Translations under genes and position numbers: made by a program
The notes under the pieces: generated by a model
Databases searched by the model: none
The model's input: only the letters and a program-made list of their open reading frames with translations
What the model was told of the DNA's origin: nothing
Source: Daucus carota subsp. sativus
Taxonomy: Eukaryota > Streptophyta > Magnoliopsida > Apiales > Apiaceae
Length of the DNA stretch: 64,000 nt
Direction of reading: 5' to 3'
Assembly: GCF_001625215.2 (NCBI RefSeq)
Contig: NC_030386.2
Location: forward strand, 22,786,545-22,850,544
Shown: positions 34,510 through 45,748 of the stretch, in pieces
How the letters are laid out: each line of letters begins with the position of its first letter
Numbering within the stretch: the first letter of the stretch is position 1

Positions 34510-36288
34510 ATAGCTATTTGTATTTGAATTTATTAGATTATAGATTTAGAGAAAGGGATCAAGTGATTTCACTGCAATTTATAACGGAACATTCAAGGGT
34601 GACTATCACTGACTAAATGCCACATATTGTTAATTCTGCTATTATTAAGCTTGGGGACGGGGTGGATAAGAAAATATGAAATATTTGCGGCCTCACTTTA
34701 ACCAAAAGTCTGGTTTCCACAAACAATAATTGATTGATACTTCATATTTATTTTAGCTTATGATATTCAAATAATACTCTTAGCCGATTATTTTGGAATA
34801 ATACCTTTAGTTGATAATATTGGAATGATATTGGAATAACACCCTTAGCTGATAATATTGGAATAATATCCTTACAGACATTAGAATGATATTGGAACAA
34901 TACCTTTAGATGACGATATTGATATTATTTTGGTTCTAATAATTTTATTACTGATATGATTGCTAAAAGTTGTATATACTATTATAAAGTTGCAAAAGCA
35001 TTTTTATACACAAAATACAATTGTTAGTTTAGTTGCATTTAGCTTTGCAAGAATATATGTTACAAGGTGCATTAGTTACACAGTCCCCCCTTCCCAATTT
35101 ATTTGTCTTGTTTGACTTTTTGTTGTCAAATTGATCAAATTTTGACTAATAATTAGTAATTATTATTACATAATCTTGAAAATAAAAAAAATACATTTTA
35201 AAATAGAATAGAAATAGATTCAAGTAATATGTTTTTTGTAATTTTTAAAATTGTTTAATATATGTAAATTACAGTCAAAGTTTGGTCGATTTGACCATAA
35301 AAAGTCAAACAAAACAAATAAATTGGGACAGAGGGAGTATATGATTGCAAAGTTGCAAACTCTATTTTTGTAAAAAAAATTCAGAAAATAATATAACACC
35401 AAATACAATAATTGTGGGCTAAATTGGACCATAAAATTTGCACAACTTGTAACACATCATTTGGATAGTAATGACTATATTCATTAAATATAATATGTTT
35501 AAATATAATATCCGACAAATAATGAGATTATCTATATATTCTATTTGGGTCTTATATGTCAAAATATCTCACTTGACCCACCATCTTATCGGGTACTCAT
35601 TTAAACCACTATGAACCAAATATATATCATTTTACCCACATCACTGTTCATACCTCTTTACTTATTCAATTATCAAAAATCAACTTTTGTTCTTTTACTA
35701 CAAAACCACTTCAAATATATACCTTTATAATTGTCTCTAGTATTTATCAAAATAATATGGAAATTCTTAAAGCAACATATCTGGGGTGATCACATAAATA
35801 TATATTTATAGCTTTATTTTTTTAACTACATAGCTACGGTTTATAGTGGCTTAAATGATTCCCCGATAAGATGGATGGGCAAATGAAATATTTTGACGTA
35901 ACGGGTGGCGATATAAAACCCTTTTCTATTTTGATGACATGCTAACTCATTTTTTAAGTAATGGTTTTTCATGATTAAGAGAGTTGCTATAGATTACATT
36001 CAAAATGGATTAAGTGACTTTACTGCACCTTGTGGCAAACATTTAAGGGTGACTAAGTACCCGGAATTGTTTCTGCTATTATTAAGTTTCGGCACAGTAG
36101 ATAAGAAAATTTGAATCACAAATATCACATTTATTTGCTGCCTCACAATTTTACCAAAAGTCTGGTTTCCAGAAATAATTATTGATTGATACTTCAAAAT
36201 TTGTTCTAGCCGATGGATATTGAAATAATACCCTTAGCCGATGATATTGGAACAATACCAGGTTATTTTCAACAAGAGAGAGCTAGAC
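34510..36288. other. Repeated intergenic part of array unit 2
   Basis: Matches 19052-20834. Includes the TATTGGAATAATA repeats (34750-34930) and a Stowaway-like element (35079-35337). No gene seen. Confidence 0.7.
35079..35337. mobile_element. Stowaway-like MITE, unit 2 copy
   Basis: Counterpart of 19622-19881, with TA on both sides and a right end ACAGAGGGAG. Confidence 0.7.
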
Positions 36289-36733
36289 TTAGAAAGAAGC
36301 ATAGGCAAGCAGATCTTTGTCAGCTAGGAAATTTTTCATGTCTTGTTCTTCCAGTGCAACGAGGGTGTTTATACCATCTCCACTCGGTGTATCCATCATA
36401 ACTGCTGTATTAGACACACCTACATCCACAACTGAAGCTTTTACTGGCTTTCCCCACCCGAAATCCATCTCATCATATAATGGGAAATTACAAATGCTGC
36501 TCACGAAATAAGGCTTCTGATCAGTATTTGCATATTTGAGCATCAGTGCCAGGTTTTTTCCGACCAAACTTTTTGATCCTCTAAGTTGCATCTTCCCTTT
36601 CTTCATTTGGGCTATCAATGTACTTAATCTTGTCTCATTCAGCGTATATATATGTTGGAACGTCATTCAGAGCAATTAGATTTCCCACACTTTTTTTTGG
36701 CAATGGAGGATCAATGAGAGGGCGCATGTTTAC
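36289..36733 (-). pseudogene. BAHD fragment E (C-terminal third)
   Basis: Minus-strand BAHD sequence from the MRPLIDPP region to the normal stop, with DFGWG intact. A 4-bp insertion (ATAT in TATATATATGTTGG) puts the first part out of frame near 36650. It stops exactly where TGTTGGAAGTTTG begins (36734). It is the counterpart of copy D (offset 15.45 kb). Confidence 0.85.
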
Positions 36734-37425
36734 TGTTGGAAGTTTGTCATTTTTAGCATAAATTTGAGTGAGGCTCGGCTACGTTTTCGTGGCGGGTTAT
36801 GCTTGGATTATGTTCTCCTCCGAGAGAGCTTTACAATGCACGTTTATTCACTCAAAACGACTAAGGAATGGATGAGTTATGATGATCCAAAGTTGCTTCC
36901 TTGGTAGTGGAAAATTGGAGAGTAAACCTTGAGTCCCACGCACATTGATTCAATAAAGAGCCTTTAAAGGCTTTATATACCAAGACACTTTGGTAGTGTC
37001 TAAATGTGTTACTACAGTTAAACCTCTTTAAAATAATACCCCTCGGACCGGGAAAAAATATTACTTTACCGAATTTATTATTTTATCGATATAATAATAT
37101 TTTATTACTTTATCGATAAAGTAATATTTTATTATTTTAATGAATTTCTATGTGTTTATAAATTATAATTCATTATTTTTAAAAACAAGAATTAGTCAAA
37201 TGCAATGCATTTGATATAAAATTACTTTTATAATAATTAATCAGAAAACTAAATTCATGCATGCACCAGATAGAGTATACATGTTACAACATTAGCAAAA
37301 CATACCGGAGTTATTTATCCCTTACATAAAATCAAGGATGAGGTTAATTTTTGCCTTGGTGGAAAGAAGAAACAAGCTACTGTAGATTCATATTTTAAAA
37401 AGGACTGAATTTTGAATTCATATAC

Positions 37426-37482
<57 letters not shown>

Positions 37483-37830
37483 TTCATGAATTATTACTTT
37501 ACATATCACCTGGGCCTTTAATGAATTTTTGATTTTTTATTATCTTATGCTTTTAGCGAAAATATTACTTTACGACATTGGCCCAAGTTGGGACCGACAA
37601 AATTTATTACTTAAGCGAGGTTATTACTTTATAGGATATTATTTAATCGAGGTTTAACTGTAGTGTGTTGCTCAACCACCTACCTGTGCGCAGGAGCGGT
37701 GCAAATTGGGGGATTTCGAGGCAAATTTCGTGGCTTCGCAAGCCTCGGCCTTTTCCAGGACACGAATGCAGCAAAATCTGGGCCCGAAGAATTACGTACT
37801 AGTTCATTATAGATTAGGGTTCTACACACA
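36734..37830. mobile_element. Probable solo LTR separating BAHD halves E and F
   Basis: Starts TGTTGGAAGTTTGTC and ends near CTACACACA, with copia-like LTR termini and no internal polyprotein. It carries a pogo/Emigrant-like insertion. The flanks do not show a matching 5-bp duplication. The BAHD sequence on its two sides overlaps in gene position rather than being continuous, so it is not a simple insertion into one gene. Confidence 0.55.
37015..37660. mobile_element. pogo/Emigrant-like element
   Basis: The TIR CAGTTAAACCTC is repeated inverted at the right end (GAGGTTTAACTG), with TA target duplications at 37013-37014 and 37661-37662. The ends match the pattern of Emigrant/pogo-type plant elements. 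It contains an (AT)n tract (about 37430-37475). At 37321-37408 on the + strand is a short reading frame ending GKKKQATVDSYFKKD, like the C-terminus of pogo-type transposases, so this may be an internally deleted copy. Confidence 0.75.
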
Positions 37831-39058
37831 CGAAAATACACAAATGCTGCTAATGGGATAAAGCTTGTGATTAGTTTTTGCATATTTGTCCACCAGTACC
37901 ATGTTTTCTTTTCCGACCAAACTTTTTGTTCCTCTAAGCTGCATCTTCCATTTCTTCATGTGGGCTATCAATGTATTTAATCTTGTCTCATTCATCGTAG
38001 TGGTTGGAACGTGATTTACAGCAATTAGATTTCCCACACTTGTTCTTGGCAATGGAGGATCAATGAGAGGACGCATGTTTACTGAATGCATCAGCACAGA
38101 TTTCCCACACATGTTTTTGGCAATGGAGGATCCATGAGAGGACGCATGTTTACTGAATGCATCAGTACAGATTTAGTATAGGCCCTGGAGTTTGATGCAG
38201 TTGCGGCTCTTACGGCACACCTGTAAAGGAGTGCAGTCACAAGCTCATTCCGTGTATAACTTTGATTTACACCATCTTGTCTGTCTTGCATTTCCACCTC
38301 AGCCTTGAGTTTGCTATCTTTGAGTGGGGAAACACTATCTCCTTAGTGATCCAAAACTTTTCAGGATGCGAATATTCAATGGCGGTTAAATCATCATTAC
38401 ATGATGGTGGTGATGATTGCTGCAGCTCGTGCAGAAAAGTGGGACTAAGATGCACAAGTTTTCTTCATTGTCAGGGTTGCGGCACAAGTTTGCCCAATAA
38501 CTCAGGAATGACACCAAGGTGAGAGCATCAGCAATACAGTGGGAGAGGCTCGCAGCTAGAGCTATTCCTCCGCAAGAGAAATGGTTTAGCTGAACAGCCA
38601 TTAAATTACGAGAAGACAACAATTTTCCCCATATGGTACCAGGGGGTACCAGGGGGACAGAGATGACCATAACCATCTTCTTCATCCATGGTTGGAGTTT
38701 TTTCCACAATTTCTGATAATTTACATGCTACCTGGGCCTCAAAGAATTCAATGCCTTGGTCATTGTATTCTACGCGTGATCCTGAAGAACTTAGCTTTTC
38801 CCGCAAATGGATAGTACTTGGAAAGTGTATTGGATAGAGAGTTCTTGAGTAGATTTGGTATGGTGGCTTTATGAGCTAGTGATTGTGGATTGGAATAGAA
38901 GAATATCATAGGCGTGTAAGGACCGGGCAACCCTAGATCATGTAAAGGAAGAATGTAAGGCTTGAGGTTCAAGGGGTGGGAGAGGCGGGTTTAATGTTAG
39001 TTTTTGATTTTGAGACTACATGCAAATGCGTTCTAGTTAGTCCCCTCATCATTATCAT
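37831..39058 (-). pseudogene. BAHD pseudogene F (N-terminal five-sixths, several frameshifts)
   Basis: BAHD from the start codon (39058) to the SSICNF region. The breaks are: a 1-bp loss in the SPTPLN region (about 38975), a 1-bp gain at about 38798 (AGCTTTTCCC for AGCTTTCCC), a 11-bp tandem duplication around 38637-38658, a 1-bp loss near 38460, another near 38312, and a 71-bp tandem duplication at 38033-38174. HCIAD (HXXXD) is still readable. DFGWG and the C-terminus are missing beyond the solo LTR. Confidence 0.9.
38033..38174. repeat. 71-bp tandem duplication inside BAHD pseudogene F
   Basis: Copies 38033-38103 and 38104-38174, both beginning CCCACAC and ending ACAGATTT, cover the MRPLIDPPLP region. 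Since 71 is not a multiple of three, it shifts the frame. Confidence 0.9.
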
Positions 39059-40775
39059 GCTGCCTGTTGTGGAGAATACAAGCTCTATTGCAAGGAATGG
39101 GGGTAGAAATGCATCTCCATTGTTCCTATATTATATACCTGTTTAGCTGTCTATGCTTGAATAAAATAATGCAATTTAGATTATTAGCCTGTAGCATGCA
39201 TCTATGGAAAATTGTTGTACGGACAACTGAATTGATTGCTATACTATTTGAACCAAATTAGTACTCACTCCATCTCCTAATACTTTTCAACTGAATATAA
39301 TTAAATGCAACTTTCGTGTGACAAATATGCTTTCATATCAAAAATAAATACTATTGAAAGAGTCTTGTGATTAAAAGGGCATTAAACATTGAGTGTAATA
39401 ACGAACATCTAATGTATTCTAATATATTCTTTAGGGTTCAAAAGAACGAGATGTAAGTGAAAAGGAAGTAAAGTTATGTAACTTTCACTCCTGTTTGTGC
39501 TCCCGAATTTTTTGAAAGAAGGAAAGCAAGTGAAAATGGATGCAAATATAGCATACTTCACTCCAAAAGTTTCACTCCAAATGGGGGATGAAAGTGAAAG
39601 CACATTTGCTTTCACTTTTATTCTCTTCTAAAAAAACTCGGGAGCGGGGCGGGGTTAAAAAGAACGAGCAAACTTTACATTCAATAGTAAATGTCAAGTT
39701 TACCGTTTGTTATATACCGTTTTTTGACTTCATACCGGTAATTAGGGTTAAAAGGAATATTTGTGAAACTTGGAGGGTTGAATCAGCCGAGTTAAAACAT
39801 CGAGCCTACATCGGTACAACTTCCCAAACTTTGAGGGTTAAAAGCGCATTAATTAAGCCTAGTTTTTGATGTTGAGATTCCATGTAGCTGCCTTCTGGTT
39901 AGTCCCCTGATCTTCATATAGCTTGTTGTGGAGAATTTAACCTGGAATTGGAATACCAGCAATGCTCTAATTCTCTAGTTTTAAGAAATGGCCTAAAGTC
40001 TCAAAAAATCAAATATATCTACATTGGTGCTGACAGTTCAAAAAATCAAAAGATTCATTTATTTTTGATTAATGGGACACAATTTTAAATTTGCAGAGCT
40101 TAATATTTGCCAACCAGAATATCTTTAGTAAAACTGATCAGACTAGTTAGAGAAACTTTTGCATCAAAGGGAGATTTTTAACTACAAAAACCATTTCGAG
40201 TACCTTTATAATTGTCTCTAGTATTTATAAAAATAATATGGAAAATTTTGAAGCAACATAGCGAGGGTGATCACATAAATATATATTTATAGGTATATTT
40301 TTTTTTTAACTACATAGCTTGGATTTTATAGTGGCTTAAATGATTTGCCGATGAGATGAATGGGTCAAGTGAGATATTTTGACGTAATGGGTGGCGATAT
40401 AAAACCCTTTTCTATTTTGACATGCTAACTCATTTTTTAAGTAATGGTTTTTGATGATTAATGGAGTTGCTCTTAGATTATAGAGTACATTCAAAATGGA
40501 TTAAGTGATTTTACTGAACCTTGTAGCAAACATTTAAGGGTGACTATAAGTACCAGGAATTGTTTCTGCTATTATTAAGTTTTGGCACAGTAGATAAGAA
40601 AATATGAATCACAAATATCACATTTATTTGCTGCCTCACTTTTACCAAAAGTCAGGTCTCCAGAAATAATTATTGATTGATACTTCAAATTTATTCTAGC
40701 CGAGGATATTGAAATAATACCCTTAGCCCATGATATTGGAACAATACCAGGTTATTTTGAACAAGAGAGCTAGAC
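39059..40775. other. Array flank between BAHD F and BAHD 3
   Basis: Non-coding. It holds the former promoter of F (TATA-like at 39130) and the counterpart of 30485-31843. Compared with that copy it has an additional stretch around 39690-39800. No gene seen. Confidence 0.65.
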
Positions 40776-42113
40776 TTAGAAAGAAGCATAGGCAAGCAGA
40801 TCTTTATCAGCTAGGAAATATTTCATGTCTTGTTCTTCCAGTCCAATGATGGTGTTTATACCATCTCCACTCGGTGTATCCATCAAAACTGCTGAATTAT
40901 ACAGACCTATATCCACAAGTGCAGCTTTTACCGGCCTTCCCCACCCGAAATCCATCTCATCATATAACGGGAAATTACAAATGCTGCTCACGAAAAAAGG
41001 CTTGTGATCAGTTTTTGCATATTCCAAAATCTGTGCCAGCAGGTTTTTTCCGACCAAACTTTTTGTTCCTCTAAGCTGCATCTTCCCTTTCTTCATTTGG
41101 GCTATCAATGTATTTAATCTTGTCTCATTCAGGGTAGTTGTTGGAACTTCATTCAGAGCTTGTAGATTTCCCACACTTGTTTTTGGCAATGGAGGATCAA
41201 GGAGAGGGCGCATGTTTACTGCCTGCATCAGTACAGATTTAGTATAGGCCCCGGAGTTTGATGCAGTTGCGGCTCCTACAGCGCACCTGTAAAGGAGTGC
41301 AGTCACAAGCTCATTCCGTGTATAACTTTGATTTACACCATCTTGTCTGTCTTGCATTTCCACCTCAGCCTTGAGTTTCGCTATCTTTGAGTTGGGAAAC
41401 ATTATCTCGGTAGTGATCCAAAACTTTTCAGGATGCGAATATTCAAAGGCAGTTAAATCATCATTACATGATGGTGGTGATGATTGCTGCAGCTCGTTTA
41501 AAAAAGTGGGACTAAGATGCACAAGTTTTTCTTCATTGTCAGGGTCGCGGCAAAGGCTTGCCCAGTAACTTAGGAATGACAACAAAGTGAGAGCATCAGC
41601 AATACAGTGGGAGAGGCTCACAGCTACAGCTATTCCTCCGCAAGAGAAATGGTTTAGTTGAACAGCCATTAAATTACCAGAGGACAACAAAGGTCCCCAT
41701 ATGGTACCAGGGGGACAGAGATGACCATAACCATCTTCTTCATCCCTGGTAGGAGTTTTTTCCAGAATTTCTGATAATTTACATGCTACCTGGGCCTCAA
41801 AGAATTCAATGCCTTGGTCATTGTATTCTATGCGTGATCCTGAAGAACTTAGCTTTCCCGCAAATGGATAGTACTTGGAAAGTGTATTGGATAGAGAGTT
41901 CTTGAGTAGATTTGGTATGGTGGCTTTATGAGCTAGTGATTGTGGATTGGAATAGAAGAATATCATAGGCGTGTAAGGACCGGGCAGCCCTAGATCATTT
42001 AAAGGAAGAATGTAAGGCTTGAGGTTCAAGGGCGTGGGAGAGGCCGGTTTAATGTTGGTTTTTGATTTTGAGACTAGATGCAAATGCCTTCTAATTAGTC
42101 CCCTCATTATCAT
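40776..42113 (-). CDS. BAHD acyltransferase, copy 3 (intact)
   Basis: 445 aa in one exon. HXXXD is HCIAD at 169-173, DFGWG at 388-392. The first half and the last 80 residues follow copy 2, whereas the middle segment (SVLMQAVNMRPLLDPPLPK..LQALNEVPTTTLNETR) is closer to copies D and E (MRAVNMRPL, IALNDVPT, TLNETR). This patchwork suggests gene conversion between array members. Promoter and start are as in copies 1 and 2. The substrate is unknown. Confidence 0.93.
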   Translation of the reverse strand: MIMRGLIRRHLHLVSKSKTNIKPASPTPLNLKPYILPLNDLGLPGPYTPMIFFYSNPQSLAHKATIPNLLKNSLSNTLSKYYPFAGKLSSSGSRIEYNDQGIEFFEAQVACKLSEILEKTPTRDEEDGYGHLCPPGTIWGPLLSSGNLMAVQLNHFSCGGIAVAVSLSHCIADALTLLSFLSYWASLCRDPDNEEKLVHLSPTFLNELQQSSPPSCNDDLTAFEYSHPEKFWITTEIMFPNSKIAKLKAEVEMQDRQDGVNQSYTRNELVTALLYRCAVGAATASNSGAYTKSVLMQAVNMRPLLDPPLPKTSVGNLQALNEVPTTTLNETRLNTLIAQMKKGKMQLRGTKSLVGKNLLAQILEYAKTDHKPFFVSSICNFPLYDEMDFGWGRPVKAALVDIGLYNSAVLMDTPSGDGINTIIGLEEQDMKYFLADKDLLAYASF

Positions 42114-42184
42114 GCTGCCAGTTGTGGAGAATATAAGCTCTATTGCAAGGAATGAGGGTAGAAATGCATCTCCATTGTTCCTGT

Positions 42185-42192
42185 ATTATATA
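42185..42192 (-). promoter_or_regulatory. TATA box of BAHD copy 3
   Basis: TATATAAT on the minus strand at the same distance from the ATG as in copies 1 and 2. Confidence 0.6.
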
Positions 42193-42318
42193 CCCGTTTA
42201 GCTGTCTATGCTTGAATAAAATAATGCAATTTAGATTATTAGCCTGTAGCATGCATCTATGGAAAATAGTTGAAAGGACAACTGAATTGATTGCTATATT
42301 ATTTGAATGAAATTAGCA

Positions 42319-42593
42319 CTCCCTCCATCTCTTAATACTTTTCAACTGGATGTAATTAAATGCAACTTTCGTGTGACAAATATACTTTCATATCAAAAAT
42401 AAATACTATCAAAAGAATCTTGTGATTCAGGAGGAATGTCAATCTCTAGTTTGCAGACGAAGAAACATGGTTCTCCTTCTAGTAGATTAAATATATTTTC
42501 TAATAATACAATCTCCAAAATTTTATTAATCATATCGTTCAAATTTTGATCAATTTGACTACAGACATAACTGCTGTTTTGGGGCGACGGGAG
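42319..42593. mobile_element. Stowaway-like MITE, unit 3 copy
   Basis: Counterpart of 17931-18209 and 33387-33669, starting CTCCCTCCATCTCTTAATAC and ending CGACGGGAG. Confidence 0.7.
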
Positions 42594-43431
42594 TACTATC
42601 TTTGAGTTGGGAAGTAGTGATCCAGTACTTCTCAGGAACTAAAACTTTAGCAGCGGCAGTTAAATCATCACTACTTGATTGCGGCAACTGCATCTCGTGC
42701 ACGAAACAGAGACTAAGATGCACAAGTTTTTCCTGGTCATCAGGGTTGTGGGACAATCTTACCCAGTAACTTAAAAATGACAATACAGTGAGTGCATCAG
42801 CCATACGGTGGAATAGGCTCACAGCAATGGCCCCAATCCTCCGCAAGAGAAATGATTCAGCTAAACAGCCATTATATTAGGAGAAGACGACACATCATGC
42901 CATATCATACAGTCCCTCGTTCCCATTTTGATAGTTTTGTTTGTGAAAATAAAATCTCCCATAATATTTGTCATTTTTTTTCAATACAACTTTTATACTG
43001 TTTTCAAAGTTGACTATCATCAACTCACGCAATTTTCAAAAATTATTAAGCAAATAACTATGAAATTCTAATAAAATGACTGAAAACTTGTTTATATTCA
43101 TGTGTAATTTATGCAATTTTAACGATCACAACAATAACAAGACATCACATTTAATATTTCTTGATATGTGTGAAATTTGCAAAAAGAAAGATTATTAATA
43201 TGGGAGGGAGGGAGTATATACCATGTTAAAAGAGATGACTATAACCATCTTTTTTCATCCTTGACAGGAGTTCTTTCCAGAATTTCAGATTGTGAGAATC
43301 AGCCACCACATGCGATCATTTAGGATGATTATATTGTTTGAGCTTAAGGGTGTGGTAGAAGCCGGTTTTATATTAGTTTTTGATGTTGAGATCCTATGTA
43401 GCTGCCTTCTGGTTAGGCCCCTGATCGTCAT
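42594..43431 (-). pseudogene. Diverged BAHD relic K3
   Basis: Third copy of the K relic. It is the best preserved at the N-terminus (MTIRGLTRRQLHRISTSKTN, from 43431), and its middle piece has HRMAD. It is interrupted by the Stowaway element at 42910-43214 and lacks the C-terminal half. Confidence 0.85.
42910..43214. mobile_element. Stowaway MITE inside BAHD relic K3
   Basis: Same ends and location as in K1 and K2, with TA flanks. Confidence 0.8.
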
Positions 43432-44831
43432 ATAGCTTGTTGGGGAGAATTTAACCTGGACTTGGAATACCAGCAATCAAATGCTCTAATTCTCTAGTTT
43501 TAAGAAATGGTCTAAAGTCTCAAAAAATCAAATATATCTACATTGGTGCTGACAGTCCAAAAAATCAAAAGATTCATTTATTTTTGATTAATGGGACACA
43601 ATTTAAAATTTGCAGAGCTTAACATTTGCCAACCAGAATATCTTTAGTAAAACTGATCACACTAGTTAAAGAAAGTTTTCATCAAAGCGAGATTTTCAAG
43701 ATGTCATATTAGAGTAAATATTGAATAATTTTTTTAAGAATTACAGTAGTTTCAGTATTAAATAAAGACTAATCACAGTCTCTCTTTGATGCAAAAGTTT
43801 CTTTAACTAGTCTGATCAGTTTTTCTAAACATATTCTGGTTGGCAAATATTAAGCTCTGCAAATTTCACTTTAATTTATTTAAAAGTCCATAACACTTCA
43901 CAAAATACAATACTACACAGTACCATAATCAAGATTGGCACGTCTAATTTGCATGCTTAAGTTTAGCTATTTGTATTTGAAGATATTAGATTATAGATTT
44001 AGAGAAAGGGATCAAGTGATTTTACTGCCGTTTATAACGGAACATTCTCAAGGGTGACTATCACCGACTAAATACCACATATTGTTAATTCTGCTATTAT
44101 TAAGTTTGGGGACCGGGTGGATAAGAAAATATGAAAAAATTGCTGCCTCACTTTAACCAAAAGTCTGGTTTTCACAAACAATAATTGATTGATACTTCAT
44201 ATTTATTTTAACTTATGATTTTCAAATAATACTCTTAGCCGATTATTTTGGAATAATACCTTTAGTTGATAATATTGGAATGATATTGGAATAATACCCT
44301 TAGCTGATGATATTGGAATAATATCCTTAACTGATGACATTAGAATGATATTGGAATAATACCGTTGTATGATGATATTGAAATAATACATGGATTTTTT
44401 CTAATAAGGATTGTGACCACCATAATTGATATTATTTTGATTTTTATGTTGAGATTCCATGTTGCTGCCTTCTGGTTAGTCCCCTGATCTTCATATAGCT
44501 TGTTGTGGAGAATTTAACCTGGAATTGGAATACCAGCAATCGACTGCTCTAATTCTCTAGTTTTAAGAAATGGTCTCAAGTCTCAAAAATCAAATATATC
44601 TACATTGGTGCTGACAGTCCAAAAAATCAAAGGATTCATTTATTTTGATTAATGGGAAACATTTTCAAATTTGCAGAGCTTAATATTTGCCAACCAGAAT
44701 ATTGTTAGAAAACTGATCAGACTAGTTAAAGAAACTTTGGCATCAAAGGGAGATTTTAAGATGTCATATTAGAGTAAATATCGAATAATTTTTTAAGAAT
44801 TACAGTAGTTTCAGAAGTAAATAAAGACTAA
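43432..44831. other. Intergenic part of unit 3
   Basis: Non-coding mosaic of array flank pieces. A segment shared with 31020-31260 appears here three times, once inverted. TATTGGAATAATA repeats lie at 44220-44390, and an N-terminal scrap of the K-type relic at about 44440-44510. No gene seen. Confidence 0.6.
43608..43864. repeat. Inverted repeat, two arms of about 85 bp
   Basis: 43608-43693 (ATTTGCAGAGCTTAACATTT...) returns as reverse complement at 43780-43864, with about 86 bp between them. Similarity is about 90%. The left arm is in the orientation found elsewhere in the array (31150, 40090, 44670); the right arm is the inverted copy. Confidence 0.85.
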
Positions 44832-45129
44832 TCACAATCTCCCCTTGAAAAAACTGATGCACAATTGTTTCAGTGGCTTCCTATCTGGTTCGCATGCTTC
44901 CATCCTTGCTTTCACGTCAGTAGCATAATCCTCCTGCATTTATACATTACTTATATTAGTTTATCATAATCTATATATAACTATGAATCGGGCCTTCGGG
45001 TGCAGGAAGAAAGATAGAAAGTGATTACATACTGCAGTACCATGCATGTAAGTTGCAGTATTAGTATAGAAGTATATACATAAAGTTGTTATACAGGGAT
45101 GCATTCAAACTTGTAGTATACCGAGATTA
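44832..45129 (-). pseudogene. GGP-like 3' fragment (exon 4, intron 3, end of exon 3)
   Basis: 44933-44832 encodes the full last exon of the GGP-like gene at 60797-63398 with two changes (EDYATDV for EEYATDV, and RKPLKQL for RKALKQL) and the same stop. Then follow intron 3 sequence, with some insertion, and the last 8 bases of exon 3. At 45126-45129 similarity switches to DRP3 intron 15. It is the truncated right end of the first copy of the duplicated block. Confidence 0.9.
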
Positions 45130-45508
45130 TATTTGAGATTTCTTCATGCCATCTCAGAAAAGTCGAAGAAATTATAGTTCTCCCTAGCTAACAGAGTTTT
45201 ATTATTAAAATATTAGAGATTAAGATGTCTTCCAGCTTTTAGTGGTCCTCTTACTCAAGTTTTTCCCGAAAAAACAATTGGACCCCCTTTGTATACAATA
45301 TATTCCAGCATCTGATCATGTTTCTTATGTATAGCTGCATTTAAATTCTCTTTTTGTTGATTTTAAGGGCTGATGGGTGTATAATTGCTGTGAATATTAA
45401 GGAAGTGCAACTGGATCTTCCAGGGGGATTTCGTCAATTTTTGGTGGATCAGATAATGGTGTAGCAGCCGAAGAAAATCTCACAAGCAAGCCATCTAATG
45501 AACCAATT
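45130..45508 (+). pseudogene. Partial DRP3 copy, left piece (intron 15 to exon 16)
   Basis: Matches DRP3 from 10799 to about 11180: the end of intron 15 and the first two-thirds of exon 16 (SSWGISSIF region changed to a RGISSIFG-like reading). It is cut in exon 16 by the copia element; the target duplication CAATT lies at 45504-45508. Confidence 0.92.
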
Positions 45509-45736
45509 TATTGGTAGTATAGATAATACAGCTGTACATAAAGTAGTGGGTAGTTCAGATGACAGCTAAGCACAACAAACTTTCCCTCCAAGCTAGTGCC
45601 TAGTTAGTTAGTCTTTCCTGTATATATAGCTAGCATAGTGTAGCATTTGTACTCACTCTGTTCTTTTGTATAGTTTTCATTTTCTGCAATACAAGATAGT
45701 TCTTCTCTCTCTTAGCATAAATATAGAAATATAACA
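45509..45736 (+). repeat. 5' LTR of copia element
   Basis: 228 bp, TATTGGTAGTATAG to ATATAACA. It contains TGTATATATAGC as a likely TATA region (about 45620). Confidence 0.95.
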
Positions 45737-45748
45737 TGGTATCAGAGC
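45737..45748 (+). other. Primer-binding site (initiator Met tRNA type)
   Basis: TGGTATCAGAGC immediately after the 5' LTR, complementary to the 3' end of plant initiator methionine tRNA. Confidence 0.93.

Noticed and set aside
37430-37475. Long (AT)n tract as a possible regulatory or structural site
   Set aside because: Simple microsatellite inside a mobile element; a similar tract lies in the hAT MITE at 47475-47513.
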